Source: Streptomyces adelaidensis
GTDB lineage: Bacteria; Actinomycetota; Actinomycetes; Streptomycetales; Streptomycetaceae
Length of the DNA stretch: 64,000 nt
Direction of reading: 5' to 3'
NCBI RefSeq assembly: GCF_016598475.1
Contig: NZ_JAEMUX010000040.1
Location: 1 to 64,000, forward strand
The notes beneath the pieces are model-generated. The model was not told where the DNA came from and made no database searches. It worked only from the letters and a program-made list of their open reading frames with translations. The translations under genes and the position numbers were made by a program. This document shows, one piece after another, positions 8,542-18,199 of this stretch (position 1 is the stretch's first letter; each line of letters starts with the position of its first letter).

Positions 8542-8805
8542 CATCAGGTCGCAGGCCGAACTGCGGCTTATCGGCGAATGCGTTGCGATCGGTCCTCGTG
8601 CACATCTCATCGATTTGTCGATAAGTGCTGTTCGCGAGCTGTGCAGGCGATAACGATTCCGATTCGGATCGCTTGTCCGACGATACGACTGGGAAGAGTG
8701 GTGCGCCGCATCCCTAGGATGCCCGGCATAGCCCACGGGGCTTCTGATTCTGCTGGTGGGACCACAACCCCCCACGTCAACGGGTCCTGCTCGAAGGGAA
8801 ATTCT

Positions 8806-10221
8806 GTGGTTTCTTCGTTCTCGGCGTCGTTCGCCACGTGGTCCGCGCGCAGGCGATGGCAGGCCCGCCTCGCGGCCGTGTCCCTCGCGTCCGGACTCGT
8901 CGTCGCGGGTGCGATCGTCGCCGCGGGCCCGGCCACCGCCGACGAGGCGGTGCGGAGCTCGGGCGGAGCGACCGCGACCATAGGCGGCCTGAAGACGTAC
9001 GGGACGGCCGTGCTCCGGACCGACGGTCAGGAACAGCAGCTCCCGGCAGGCCTGTTCGAGATGTTCGTCGACGGCGGCGGCACCCTGCAGACCTACTGCG
9101 TCGACGTCCAGAACCCGACGCAGAAGGACGCCAAGTACCAGGAGACCCCCTGGAGCGGCACCTCGCTCAACGCCAACAAGGACGCCGGCAAGATCCGCTG
9201 GATCCTGCGGAACTCCTACCCGCAGGTGAACGACCTCGCGGCACTCGCTGCCAAGGCCGGTGCCAAGGGCCTCACCGAGGAGGACGCGGCGGCCGGCACG
9301 CAGGTGGCGATCTGGCGCTACTCGGACGGGGCCGAGGTGACGGCCCTGGACCCGCAGGCCGAGAAGCTCGCCGACTACCTGGAGAAGAGCGCACGGAACC
9401 TCGCGGAACCCGCCGCCTCGCTGACACTCGATCCGCCGGCGCTCTCCGGGCGGGCGGGTGAGCGGCTCGGCCCGGTCACCGTGCACACCAATGCGGACGG
9501 TGTGACCGTGACCCCGCCCTCGGAGACGGACGGGGCGAAGGTCGTCGACGCGGACGGCGAGGCCGTCACCTCGGCAGGCGACGGCACCGAGCTGTACTTC
9601 GAGGTGCCCGAGGACACCGCGGACGGCTCGGCCGAGCTGACCGTGCAGGCCTCGACCACCGTGCCGGTCGGCCGCGCTTTCGCCTCCCAGACCCGCAGCC
9701 AGACCCAGATCCTCGCGGGCTCCAGCGAGTCCACGGTCTCCGCGACGGCCACCGCGCACTGGGGCGAGAAGGGCGCGATACCCGCACTGTCCGCTGAGAA
9801 GAACTGCGCCGAGGGCGGCCTCGACATCACGGCCGCCAACGAGGGCGACGAGGCCTTTGTCTTCGACCTGATGGGGATCACCTACACCATCGAGGCGGGC
9901 GAGACCCGGACGGTGACGATCCCGCTGCAGGAGGACCAGGCGTACGACTTCACGATCAAGGGGCCGAACGGCTTCGCGAAGCAGTTCCGGGGCGTCTTCG
10001 ACTGCCGGACGGAGACCGAGGCCGGTGCGGGCGGTGACTCCGTCCAGACGCTGAGTGAGCCGAGCCCGGCGACTGTGGGCGGGAACACGGTCTCCGACTC
10101 CGGCACCGACCTCGCCGAGACCGGCAGCTCCGGTGCGACCCCGGTGATCGGGGGCGTCGCGATCTCCCTGCTCGTGATCGGCGGCGCGGTGATGATCGTC
10201 CTGCGCAAGCGGGAGCAGTAG
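8806..10221 (+). CDS. TQXA thioester-domain, LAETG-anchored surface protein
   Basis: A 471-residue exported wall protein. After a long Arg-rich signal peptide (ending about residue 46, ATADEA) comes a TQXA domain in which a Cys and a Gln form an internal thioester. The likely pair is Cys98 in QTYCVDV and Gln166 in GTQVAIW. An Ig-like or stalk region follows. The C-terminus has the sortase-E motif LAETG (residues 436-440), a membrane helix and the charged end RKREQ. Thioester domains can bond covalently to surfaces; the target here is unknown. GTG at 8806 has a GAAGGGAA ribosome site and puts the signal at the N-terminus; the longer frame from 8578 does not. No sortase gene is in this window. 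Confidence 0.9.
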   Translation: MVSSFSASFATWSARRRWQARLAAVSLASGLVVAGAIVAAGPATADEAVRSSGGATATIGGLKTYGTAVLRTDGQEQQLPAGLFEMFVDGGGTLQTYCVDVQNPTQKDAKYQETPWSGTSLNANKDAGKIRWILRNSYPQVNDLAALAAKAGAKGLTEEDAAAGTQVAIWRYSDGAEVTALDPQAEKLADYLEKSARNLAEPAASLTLDPPALSGRAGERLGPVTVHTNADGVTVTPPSETDGAKVVDADGEAVTSAGDGTELYFEVPEDTADGSAELTVQASTTVPVGRAFASQTRSQTQILAGSSESTVSATATAHWGEKGAIPALSAEKNCAEGGLDITAANEGDEAFVFDLMGITYTIEAGETRTVTIPLQEDQAYDFTIKGPNGFAKQFRGVFDCRTETEAGAGGDSVQTLSEPSPATVGGNTVSDSGTDLAETGSSGATPVIGGVAISLLVIGGAVMIVLRKREQ

Positions 10222-10456
10222 GCAGCCGTGGGAGCGGTGAGCAACAGGCCGACGGGCAGAGATCCTTGGCAACTCAACAGTGAGTGACCGCGCGGTGACA
10301 CGTGCGTGTGACGCGGCCCCGGTACGCCCCCCCCAGGCGCCGGGGCCGTGTCGCTCGTCCGGGGGGTTCACCATCCGGTTTCCGTCAAAGGCTGGCCGTG
10401 CGGCAAGATGGGTGGTACTGCCCACTGCCAGATCTCAAACTGCCGGACGGTTTCTC

Positions 10457-12121
10457 TTGGCTGAGTACATCTACACGATGCGCAAGACGCGCAAGGCGCA
10501 CGGCGACAAGGTGATCCTTGACGACGTCACGCTGAGCTTCCTGCCCGGCGCGAAGATCGGTGTGGTCGGCCCGAACGGTGCCGGTAAGTCCACCGTTCTC
10601 AAGATCATGGCGGGCCTTGAGCAGCCCTCCAACGGTGACGCGTTCCTGTCGCCCGGCTACACCGTCGGCATGCTGCTGCAGGAACCGCCGCTGGACGAGT
10701 CCAAGACGGTTCTTCAGAACGTGCAGGACGGCGCCGCCGAGATCATGGGCAAGCTCAGGCGCTTCAACGAGGTCGCGGAGCTCATGGCGACCGACTACTC
10801 CGACGCGCTCCTCGACGAGATGGGCAAGCTCCAGGAGGACCTGGACCACGCGAACGCGTGGGACCTGGACACCCAGCTGGAGCAGGCCATGGACGCCCTG
10901 GGCTGCCCGCCCGGCGACTGGTCCGTCACCAACCTGTCCGGTGGTGAGCGCCGCCGCGTCGCGCTGTGCAAGCTGCTGCTCGAAGCCCCCGACCTGCTGC
11001 TCCTCGACGAGCCCACCAACCACCTGGACGCCGAGTCCGTCCAGTGGCTGGAGCAGCACCTCGCGAAGTACCCCGGCACCGTCGTCGCCGTCACCCACGA
11101 CCGGTACTTCCTCGACAACGTCGCGGGCTGGATCCTGGAGCTCGACCGCGGCCGCGCCATCGGCTACGAGGGCAACTACTCCACGTACCTGGAGAGCAAG
11201 CAGTCCCGCCTCAAGGTCGAGGGCCAGAAGGATGCCAAGCGCGCCAAGCGGCTCAAGGAAGAGCTGGAGTGGGTCCGCTCCAACGCCAAGGGCCGCCAGG
11301 CCAAGTCCAAGGCCCGCCTCGCCCGCTACGAGGAGATGGCGGCCGAGGCCGACAAGATGCGGAAGCTGGACTTCGAGGAGATCCAGATCCCGCCGGGCCC
11401 GCGCCTGGGCAGCGTGGTCGTCGAGGTCAACAACCTCAGCAAGGCCTTCGGCGAGAAGGTCCTGATCGACGACCTCTCCTTCACGCTGCCGCGCAACGGC
11501 ATCGTGGGCATCATCGGCCCGAACGGCGCCGGCAAGACCACCCTGTTCAAGATGATCCAGGGGCTGGAGACGGCGGACTCCGGTTCGATCAAGGTCGGCG
11601 ACACGGTCAAGATCTCCTACGTCGACCAGAGCCGCGAGAACATCGACCCCAAGAAGACGCTGTGGGCCGTCGTCTCCGACGAGCTTGACTACATCAACGT
11701 CGGCCAGGTCGAGATGCCCTCCCGCGCGTACGTCTCCGCGTTCGGCTTCAAGGGCCCGGACCAGCAGAAGCCGGCCGGGGTGCTCTCCGGCGGTGAGCGC
11801 AACCGTCTGAACCTGGCGCTGACCCTGAAGCTGGGCGGCAACCTGCTGCTCCTCGACGAGCCGACCAACGACCTCGACGTCGAGACCCTGTCGTCGCTGG
11901 AGAACGCGCTGCTGGAGTTCCCGGGCTGCGCCGTGGTCGTCTCCCACGACCGCTGGTTCCTGGACCGAGTGGCGACACACATCCTCGCGTACGAGGGTGA
12001 GTCCAAGTGGTTCTGGTTCGAGGGCAACTTCGAGTCGTACGAGAAGAACAAGATCGAGCGACTGGGTGCGGACGCCGCCCGTCCGCACCGCGCCACCTAC
12101 AAGAAGCTGACCCGGGGCTGA
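10457..12121 (+). CDS. ettA: ABC-F translation factor, EttA type
   Basis: A 554-residue soluble protein with two ABC ATPase domains and no membrane part. Each has Walker A (GPNGAGKST and GPNGAGKTT), a signature (LSGGERRRV and LSGGERNRL) and Walker B (LLLLDEPTNHLD and LLLLDEPTNDLD). The linker with ARLARYEEM is the P-site tRNA interaction motif of the family. EttA binds the ribosomal E site and gates early elongation according to ATP/ADP. Length and N-terminus (AEYIYTMRK) match E. coli EttA (555 residues), so I use the TTG start at 10457, preceded by GGACGG. It probably heads a small operon with the next two genes. Confidence 0.88.
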   Translation: MAEYIYTMRKTRKAHGDKVILDDVTLSFLPGAKIGVVGPNGAGKSTVLKIMAGLEQPSNGDAFLSPGYTVGMLLQEPPLDESKTVLQNVQDGAAEIMGKLRRFNEVAELMATDYSDALLDEMGKLQEDLDHANAWDLDTQLEQAMDALGCPPGDWSVTNLSGGERRRVALCKLLLEAPDLLLLDEPTNHLDAESVQWLEQHLAKYPGTVVAVTHDRYFLDNVAGWILELDRGRAIGYEGNYSTYLESKQSRLKVEGQKDAKRAKRLKEELEWVRSNAKGRQAKSKARLARYEEMAAEADKMRKLDFEEIQIPPGPRLGSVVVEVNNLSKAFGEKVLIDDLSFTLPRNGIVGIIGPNGAGKTTLFKMIQGLETADSGSIKVGDTVKISYVDQSRENIDPKKTLWAVVSDELDYINVGQVEMPSRAYVSAFGFKGPDQQKPAGVLSGGERNRLNLALTLKLGGNLLLLDEPTNDLDVETLSSLENALLEFPGCAVVVSHDRWFLDRVATHILAYEGESKWFWFEGNFESYEKNKIERLGADAARPHRATYKKLTRG

Positions 12122-12127
12122 TCGATC

Positions 12128-12538
12128 TTGCGGCATATCTACCGCTGCCCACTGCGCTGGGCGGACATGGACGCGTACGGCCACGTCAACAACGTGGTCT
12201 TCCTCCGCTACCTGGAGGAAGCCCGTATCGACTTCCTGTTCCGCCCGGAGAAGGACTTCAAGCAGGGGTCCGTGGTGGCACGCCATGAGATCGACTACAA
12301 GCGGCAGTTGGTGCACCGGCATCAGCCGGTGGACATCGAGCTGTGGGTCACGGAAATAAGAGCGGCGTCGTTCACGATCACCTACGAGGTGAAGGACCCG
12401 GACCAGGTCTACGTCCGGGCCTCGACGGTGATAGTGCCGTTCGACTTCGCGACCCAGCGGCCCCGCCGGATCACCTCCGACGAACGCGAGTTCCTGGAGG
12501 AGTACCGGGACGACACGGCGGAGGCCGTCGCCGCATGA
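12128..12538 (+). CDS. Hotdog-fold acyl-CoA thioesterase (4HBT family)
   Basis: A 136-residue protein of the 4-hydroxybenzoyl-CoA thioesterase/YbgC group. The active-site signature WADMDAYGHVNNVVFLRYLE is at about residues 11-30, with the catalytic Asp in MDAYGHVNN. It should hydrolyse acyl-CoA thioesters; the substrate is unknown. The TTG start at 12128 lies 6 nt after the ettA stop, so it is probably translationally coupled. The stop overlaps the next gene by four bases (ATGA). Confidence 0.85.
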   Translation: MRHIYRCPLRWADMDAYGHVNNVVFLRYLEEARIDFLFRPEKDFKQGSVVARHEIDYKRQLVHRHQPVDIELWVTEIRAASFTITYEVKDPDQVYVRASTVIVPFDFATQRPRRITSDEREFLEEYRDDTAEAVAA

Positions 12539-13218
12539 CGGTGCTCCACCTCGCCGACGAGGGGGAGGCGGCGGATCTCGCGGCCTTCCTCTCCCGGCTG
12601 CTCCGCTACGACCGTGGGGCCGCGGTGCGCCTCCAGGCAGCCGGCACCGCACTGGCCGTCTTCGGCCGGCCGCCCTCCTTCGAGGTCCTCGCGATCCGCG
12701 CGGTACGGCTCGCCAAGCCGTACGAGAACGGGCTCGACGTCACGTTCGACATGACGGTGTCGGCCGGTGAACTCCTGGAGTCCATTGACGAGCCGGCCGG
12801 CACGGCCGTCGTTCCGGAGGCCGTGACCGGGCCGCCGTGGGCCGGAGTGCTTCCTCCGCGCGGTGGCTGGCGGCCGGAGGCGGGGCTGCCCGCGCCGGAC
12901 GCGTTGCGGGCGATGGTCTCCGCGGCGGTGCGGGAATTCCGGTCCCGCACCGAGGAGTTGACGCCCGAGCGGCGTACCCGGGCCGAACTCGACCGGGTCG
13001 GGCGGGAGATCTGGTCCCGGCCGATCGGCGACACCGCCCTGCCGGTACGGGCCGTGCACGCGGCACAGTCGCTGGGCTTCCTGCGGCCACCGGGCGGCCC
13101 CGCGGCGGGAGAGCCGGTCCTGTTCTCGTCGGGCGCGTGGCTCAGGCTGCGCACGCCGTACGGGTCGATCGCCGTACGCAGGGCGGGGCTCGGGGCGTTC
13201 GACGTCAGCGTTCGCTGA
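12535..13218 (+). CDS. Conserved actinobacterial hypothetical protein
   Basis: A 227-residue soluble protein of unknown function, starting MTVLHLADEG and overlapping the thioesterase stop by 4 nt. It has no signal peptide, membrane segment or cysteine-based motif. The composition is a normal Streptomyces one (Ala, Arg, Pro). I recognise the general type as a partner often found behind ettA and the thioesterase in Streptomyces, but no activity can be named. It is the last gene of the operon; the globin gene converges 21 nt downstream. Confidence 0.7.
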   Translation: MTVLHLADEGEAADLAAFLSRLLRYDRGAAVRLQAAGTALAVFGRPPSFEVLAIRAVRLAKPYENGLDVTFDMTVSAGELLESIDEPAGTAVVPEAVTGPPWAGVLPPRGGWRPEAGLPAPDALRAMVSAAVREFRSRTEELTPERRTRAELDRVGREIWSRPIGDTALPVRAVHAAQSLGFLRPPGGPAAGEPVLFSSGAWLRLRTPYGSIAVRRAGLGAFDVSVR

Positions 13219-13239
13219 GTCCGGCCGGCCGCGCGCCGG

Positions 13240-13653
13240 TCAGCTCGGGGAGTTCACCATCGAGGCCGCCGCGTAGGTGAGGTAGTTCCACAGCGTGTGC
13301 TCGTGTTCCTCGGAGAGGTTCAGTTCGTCGACGGCGACGCGCATGTGCTTCAGCCAGGCGTCGTGGGCGGCGCGGTCGACGGCGAAAGGGGCGTGGCGCA
13401 TCCGGAGGCGGGGGTGGCCGCGGTTCTCGCTGTACGTGGTGGGGCCGCCCCAGTACTGGATCAGGAACAGCGCGAAGCGGTCCTCGGCCGGGCCGAGGTC
13501 CTCCTCGGGGTACATGGGCCGCAGGATCGGGTCCTCGGCGACACCCTCGTAGAAACGGCGCACGAGCCGCCGGAAGGTCTCCTCGCCACCGACCTGCTCG
13601 TAGAAGGTCTGCTCCTGAAGCGTGCCGCGCCGAATCTCTTTCACGTCTCCCAT
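13240..13653 (-). CDS. glbO: Group II truncated haemoglobin
   Basis: A 137-residue truncated globin of the HbO (group II) type. It shows TFYEQVGGEETFRRLV at the N-terminus, PMYPEEDL, FALFLIQYWGGP and LRMRHAPFAV with the proximal His, then the G and H helix segment. These proteins bind O2 and are linked to oxidative or nitrosative stress protection. An in-frame ATG 42 nt upstream (13695) would add a poorly coding extension, so I use the internal ATG (MGDVKEI). It is divergent from the methyltransferase gene. Confidence 0.88.
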   Translation of the reverse strand: MGDVKEIRRGTLQEQTFYEQVGGEETFRRLVRRFYEGVAEDPILRPMYPEEDLGPAEDRFALFLIQYWGGPTTYSENRGHPRLRMRHAPFAVDRAAHDAWLKHMRVAVDELNLSEEHEHTLWNYLTYAAASMVNSPS

Positions 13654-13787
13654 GGTCTCAGACGGGGAGACGGAGGACTCAAGGCTTAGGACCACCGAAA
13701 ATCCGGGCTCAAGGTGCGGACCGGTCGATTCCGGACCGGGCCGTCGTGGTGCTCGCGTCTGGCGGCGTCGCGCAGCACAGTGGAGGT

Positions 13788-14771
13788 ATGGGCACGCACG
13801 CTGTCGACCACGACCTGGAACGCCTCGCCGCCGAGGCCCGCGCGGCGCTGGTGCGCGAGATCGAGGCGAGCGGGGCGTGGGACGCCGATCCCGTGTGGCG
13901 GAAGGCGTTCGAGACGGTTCCGCGGCACCTCTTCGTCCCTTACTACTACGTCGGCGTCATGGGTGGCTTCGAACGGCTGTGGGGTGAGGAACGTGACCCC
14001 CGGAGGCGGGAACGCTGGGTGCGGGGCGCGTACGCCGACGCCCCGCTCGCCACCCGGATGCGCGACGGGGAGCTGATCTCCTCCAGCAGCCAGCCCTCGC
14101 TGATGGCGAAGATGCTGGCCGAACTGGAGGTGGAGGACGGCGACCGGGTGCTGGAGATCGGCGCCGGGCCCGGTTACAACGCCGCCCTGCTCTGCTACCG
14201 GCTGGGCGACGACCGGGTCACCACCGTCGACCTGGACGCCGACATCACCGAGGCCGCGCGCCGCCATCTGGACGCCGCCGGGTACCACCCGACCGTCGTC
14301 ACCGGGGACGGAGCGCGCGGGGTGCCCGAGCGGGCGCCGTACGAGCGGATCATCGCGACCTGCACCCTGCACTCGATCCCGCAGGCCTGGCTCGCGCAGT
14401 GCGCCCCCGGCGGCCGCATCCTGACGCCGCTGGCCACGGGGCTGGTGCGGCTGCGGGTCGACGACGCCGAGCACGCCGAGGGGCGCTTCCTGCACACGTC
14501 CGCGTACTTCGTGCCGCTGCGCGGGGGCGGCGAGCCGGAGGCGGTGCACCCGCATCTGGGCGGGCTGCCGCGCAACGCCAGGGAGCACGAGCTCTTCCGG
14601 TTCCTGCTGGCCCTGACGGCGGGCAGTCTCGACCCGCACGAGGCGCTCGCCCTCTGGCAGCGCGAGGACATGCCGTCCCGGGAGCGCTACGGCATCACCG
14701 TCCGCGGCGACCACGCCTGGGCCTGGCTGGACGACCCGGAGGGGCCCTATGCCTGGCCCCTGCCGACCTGA
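13788..14771 (+). CDS. SAM-dependent methyltransferase, PCMT-like
   Basis: A 327-residue protein with a Rossmann methyltransferase domain. The SAM-binding motif I is VLEIGAGPGYNAALL, and TTVDLDADI and the TGDGARG segment follow. It resembles protein-L-isoaspartate O-methyltransferases, including the upstream substrate-binding segment VPRHLFVPYY. Such proteins repair aged proteins or modify peptides, but many actinobacterial members have other substrates. The ATG at 13788 directly follows GGAGGT with almost no spacing, so initiation may be leaderless; an in-frame ATG at 13746 is possible but less family-like. Confidence 0.82.
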   Translation: MGTHAVDHDLERLAAEARAALVREIEASGAWDADPVWRKAFETVPRHLFVPYYYVGVMGGFERLWGEERDPRRRERWVRGAYADAPLATRMRDGELISSSSQPSLMAKMLAELEVEDGDRVLEIGAGPGYNAALLCYRLGDDRVTTVDLDADITEAARRHLDAAGYHPTVVTGDGARGVPERAPYERIIATCTLHSIPQAWLAQCAPGGRILTPLATGLVRLRVDDAEHAEGRFLHTSAYFVPLRGGGEPEAVHPHLGGLPRNAREHELFRFLLALTAGSLDPHEALALWQREDMPSRERYGITVRGDHAWAWLDDPEGPYAWPLPT

Positions 14772-14847
14772 GCGCACTGACCGGGCCCACAGGTCAGGGC
14801 CGACCGAACCGGCCGGCCGGCCCTGATCCTTTCGTTCGTCCGGCGGG

Positions 14848-16545
14848 TCAGCCCCGGCGGATCGTGATCGTCGTCCAGGCGCCCACGTGTACCCGGTCCC
14901 CGTCCTGAAGGGGGATCGGCACGAAGGGCTGGATGGGCTCCTCGGAGCCGTTGACCGTGGTTCCGTTGGTGGAGTTCTGGTCGACGACCGCCCAGCTGCC
15001 GTCCGGCTGCTGCACCAGCACCGCGTGCTGGTGGGAGACGCCCGGATCCTCCGGCGGCACCGAGAGATCGATGTCGGGGACGTCGCCGGTGGAGTGGCGG
15101 CGGCGGCCGATGGTGATCTGGTTGCCGGTGAGGGCGCGCTGCTGCTCGGGGGAGTACGCGGGCAGGTTCAGGCCGGCGGCCTCGGGGCCCGAGCGGTGCA
15201 TCATCGCCATGAAGTAGTCGCGGTCGGGGCCGATGGTCGCGCTCCAGGACATCGGCGCCTGCGGGTACGAGGGGCCGGGCGGGGCCTGGGTCGTGCCGGG
15301 CTGCGGATAGCCGTAGCCGCCGCCGGGGCGAGACCCCGGACCGCCGGGACCGGAAGGCCCACCGGGACCACCGGAGCCGCCGGGACCGGACGACGGCGGG
15401 GAGATCACCCAGTCGTCGTCACCACCGAAGGACGGGCCGCCGGACTGCGGACCGCCGGGTCCACCACGACCACCCGGTCCACCGAAACCACCGGGTCCAC
15501 CCGGTCCACCGGGACCGCCAGGACCTCCGTGCTGCGGTCGCCCGGTCTCCTGCGGGAAGGCGGGCGGCGCCGACTGCTGGAACGCCTGCGGCGCGCCGCC
15601 GGGACCCTGACCACCGCCATGACCTTGACCATTGCCGGGTCCCTGACCACCGGGACGACCCGGTCCGCCGGGCCCACCGGGGCCGCCAGGTTCGCCGAAC
15701 ACATCCGGTCCGCCGAACGCACCCGGCCCACCGAATCCACCGGGGCCGCCCGGCGTAGGGCCGGGCGGCGGAACCGGACGTGAGGGATCGCCGCCGAAGC
15801 CCGAGGGGCCGGGGCGCGAAGGATCGCCACCGAACGCGGACGAGCCGGGCTGACCGGGCCCGGGCTGACCGGGCTGGCCCGAAGGCCCGCCACCGAACCC
15901 GGAAGGACCACCCGGCCCCGACGGGCCACCCGGATGACCGGGACCACCGGGACCACCCCGTCCCGACGGATCCCCGCCGAACGGCGGCGGCCCGGGCGGG
16001 CCCGGCGGAATCGGTTCGGCGGGACGGTTCATCTGCGAGGGGCGTGAGCCCTGGTAGTCGTACCCGTCACCGTCACCGCCGCCGCCGCCGAACGACGGCG
16101 GCGGCTGCTGGAAGCGGAGTGCCGGGTTCCCGCCCGGACCGGAACCGCCGCCGGGACCAGGGCCTTGACCGGGTCCCTGGCCGGGTCCGGGGCCAGGACC
16201 GCCCGGTCCCGCGCCGGGCGACGGCGCCGCGGGTCGCGGCGCGGCAGGCATGTACGTCGTAGCCGTGTTGGTCAGGAAGTTCCACCGGCACTCCTCGCAG
16301 AAGGGCGCGCCGCCCTCGCGGGGCGTGCGGCACTGCGGGCAGAGTTCCGGTGCGGCGAGGTGCGGGCGTCCGCCGGGGCCGCCCGCGCCCGGAGGCGGGG
16401 GAGGCGAGCCGGGCGGCGGGTATCCGTAACCGGCGCCCGGAGGCGGCGGTGGTGGCGGCGGGGGTACGGCACCGGCCATACGGTGACCGCAGACCTCGCA
16501 CCAGTCGTCGGAACCCGACTGGTGTCCGTTCGGGCAGGTCGGCAT
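14848..16545 (-). CDS. FHA-domain protein with N-terminal zinc ribbons
   Basis: A 565-residue cytoplasmic protein. The N-terminus has two zinc-ribbon-like Cys pairs (CPNG...CEVCG and CPQC...CEEC). Then comes a linker of about 350 residues, very rich in Gly and Pro, and a C-terminal FHA domain (GNQITIGRR, then SHQHAVL, then NSTNGTTVNG) that should bind phosphothreonine. It ends a minus-strand cluster holding a PknG-like kinase, a PP2C phosphatase and a vWA protein, so it is the natural reader of that kinase's products. The gap to the vWA gene is 165 nt, so it may have its own promoter. The Gly/Pro linker suggests a scaffold. Confidence 0.85.
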   Translation of the reverse strand: MPTCPNGHQSGSDDWCEVCGHRMAGAVPPPPPPPPPGAGYGYPPPGSPPPPPGAGGPGGRPHLAAPELCPQCRTPREGGAPFCEECRWNFLTNTATTYMPAAPRPAAPSPGAGPGGPGPGPGQGPGQGPGPGGGSGPGGNPALRFQQPPPSFGGGGGDGDGYDYQGSRPSQMNRPAEPIPPGPPGPPPFGGDPSGRGGPGGPGHPGGPSGPGGPSGFGGGPSGQPGQPGPGQPGSSAFGGDPSRPGPSGFGGDPSRPVPPPGPTPGGPGGFGGPGAFGGPDVFGEPGGPGGPGGPGRPGGQGPGNGQGHGGGQGPGGAPQAFQQSAPPAFPQETGRPQHGGPGGPGGPGGPGGFGGPGGRGGPGGPQSGGPSFGGDDDWVISPPSSGPGGSGGPGGPSGPGGPGSRPGGGYGYPQPGTTQAPPGPSYPQAPMSWSATIGPDRDYFMAMMHRSGPEAAGLNLPAYSPEQQRALTGNQITIGRRRHSTGDVPDIDLSVPPEDPGVSHQHAVLVQQPDGSWAVVDQNSTNGTTVNGSEEPIQPFVPIPLQDGDRVHVGAWTTITIRRG

Positions 16546-16710
16546 GTCGGCGCTTCCCCCTCTCCTTTCCGGCCTCTCGGCCGGGTCCGGTGACCCACTG
16601 AGGGCCGTGGCGGCCGCTTCGGGCCGGTACAGCCGTTTCTGCCCGGATTCCCCAGGGGAAATGCCGGGCTCGCCAGTGGTTCTGTTTCTGGCTCGCTCTG
16701 CTTGCTTCGC

Positions 16711-18057
16711 TTACTTCTTTACACGAACAGTCTTTGTCGACCGAGTCTCGAGAGTCATCTCGTCGGCCTCCGTGACCTTCGCCTTCAGTCGCACAGTACC
16801 TGTCGCCGCGTCGACGACGTCCACCACCTTCGCAAGCAGTTTCGCAGTATCCGCGTTCCCCGACGCGCTGGCGAGCTGAACGGCCCGTCCCAGCTTGGCC
16901 GTTGCTCCGTCCATATCGCCCGCTTTACGGGCATCAAGGCCCTGTTGGATGACTTGCGCCAGTTCGGCCTGACCTGTGTAGTGCGCGACCTGGGGGTTGA
17001 TCGAGGTGGAGGCGACCATGTCGTCGGTCCAGACGGCCTTCACCAGACCCTGGGCGCCGAGGTTCTGCGCGGATCCGTCGGGCTGCGGGATGACCAGGGA
17101 CACGCGGGCGGCCAGCATCTCCTGGCCGAGGGCCGCGGACGGGACCTCGACGCAGACGTGGTAGTCACGGGACTCGTCTCCCCAGGAGCCGGTCGGGTAG
17201 TCCCCGGCGCGCGGTCCGGACTCGGTGCGACGGGCCGTCAACTCCTCGACAGTGGGCGCCACTTGCTTCACGAACTTGATCTGCGTGCCGACCGGTGTCC
17301 ACAGCCGCAGCGCGACGTCCGCGACCTCCTTGCCCATGGCCGACTCCATCATCTGTGTGAAGTCGGCGGCGAGGGCGGCCGGGTCCGCGACGATGTCGGC
17401 GGTGCCGAGCAGCGCGGAGGCGATCTGGGTGACCTCCTTGACCTCCCAGTCGGTGCCCACTCCACGCGCGTCACACGTGAACCGTCCGGCACAGGCGTCC
17501 AGCGCGGCCTTCAGATCCTCCGGCGACTCGTGTTCGTTGCGGCCGTCGGTGAGCAGGATGCCGTGGCGTATGGCGACGTCGGCCGAGGCGAGCAGCCGGT
17601 CGGCGAGCTTCAGCCAGGTGCCGATCGCGGTGCCGCCGCCCGCGCTGAGCTTGCGCAGCGCCTGCCTGGCCTGGTCCCGGGTGGCGGAGTCGGCGACCGC
17701 GAGCCGGCCGCCGCCGGGGTAGACCTCGCGGGCCACATGGGTGCCGTCGATCACCGCGAAGTGGACGCCGTCCCGCAGGGTGTCGATCGCGGCGGCCGTG
17801 GCGTCGCGGGCGTTGCGCATCTTGGTCGGCGGGTAGTCCATCGACCCCGAGCAGTCGACCATGATCGCCACGGCGGCGGACGGGCCCTGGCCAGGCGAGT
17901 AGAGATGCGGCGCGGCGACCGCGCTGCCGATGGTGCCGCCGCCGGTCGCGCTGACCGTCACGATGGCGTTGACCTCGCGGCCGCCTTCGGGCAGGTACTC
18001 GTTCTGGTACACCTCGACCGAGAACTGCGGCACGTTCGACTTCGAGAAATTGGCCAT
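16711..18057 (-). CDS. vWA-domain protein (TerY-like)
   Basis: A 448-residue cytoplasmic protein. The von Willebrand A domain has its metal-site motif DCSGSMD starting at residue 68, a downstream LLTDGRNE and the GVGTDW strand. A C-terminal helical part follows (AELAQVIQQGLDARKAGDMDG). It matches the TerY-type vWA proteins of phosphorylation triads (vWA, PP2C, kinase) described by comparative genomics. The metal-ion-dependent adhesion site is complete, so it probably makes metal-dependent protein contacts. The stop of the PP2C gene is 142 nt upstream. Confidence 0.87.
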   Translation of the reverse strand: MANFSKSNVPQFSVEVYQNEYLPEGGREVNAIVTVSATGGGTIGSAVAAPHLYSPGQGPSAAVAIMVDCSGSMDYPPTKMRNARDATAAAIDTLRDGVHFAVIDGTHVAREVYPGGGRLAVADSATRDQARQALRKLSAGGGTAIGTWLKLADRLLASADVAIRHGILLTDGRNEHESPEDLKAALDACAGRFTCDARGVGTDWEVKEVTQIASALLGTADIVADPAALAADFTQMMESAMGKEVADVALRLWTPVGTQIKFVKQVAPTVEELTARRTESGPRAGDYPTGSWGDESRDYHVCVEVPSAALGQEMLAARVSLVIPQPDGSAQNLGAQGLVKAVWTDDMVASTSINPQVAHYTGQAELAQVIQQGLDARKAGDMDGATAKLGRAVQLASASGNADTAKLLAKVVDVVDAATGTVRLKAKVTEADEMTLETRSTKTVRVKK

Positions 18058-18199
18058 GCCTACTCTGATCCCCCTAGCGGCCCCACAGCACGTGGGGTGA
18101 TGACTGTGCGTGCCTGTGCCCGGACCGGTCCCCTCCGGTCCGTCGGCCGTTCCCGTCCGGCCGCCGAGGTGCCCGCGGGCATCCCGCCCGCGAGCATCC

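Noticed and set aside
7855..10425. A minus-strand frame of 856 codons opposite ssbB and the TQXA gene
   Set aside because: Both genes on the plus strand have signal, fold and ribosome-site evidence; the opposite frame has none.
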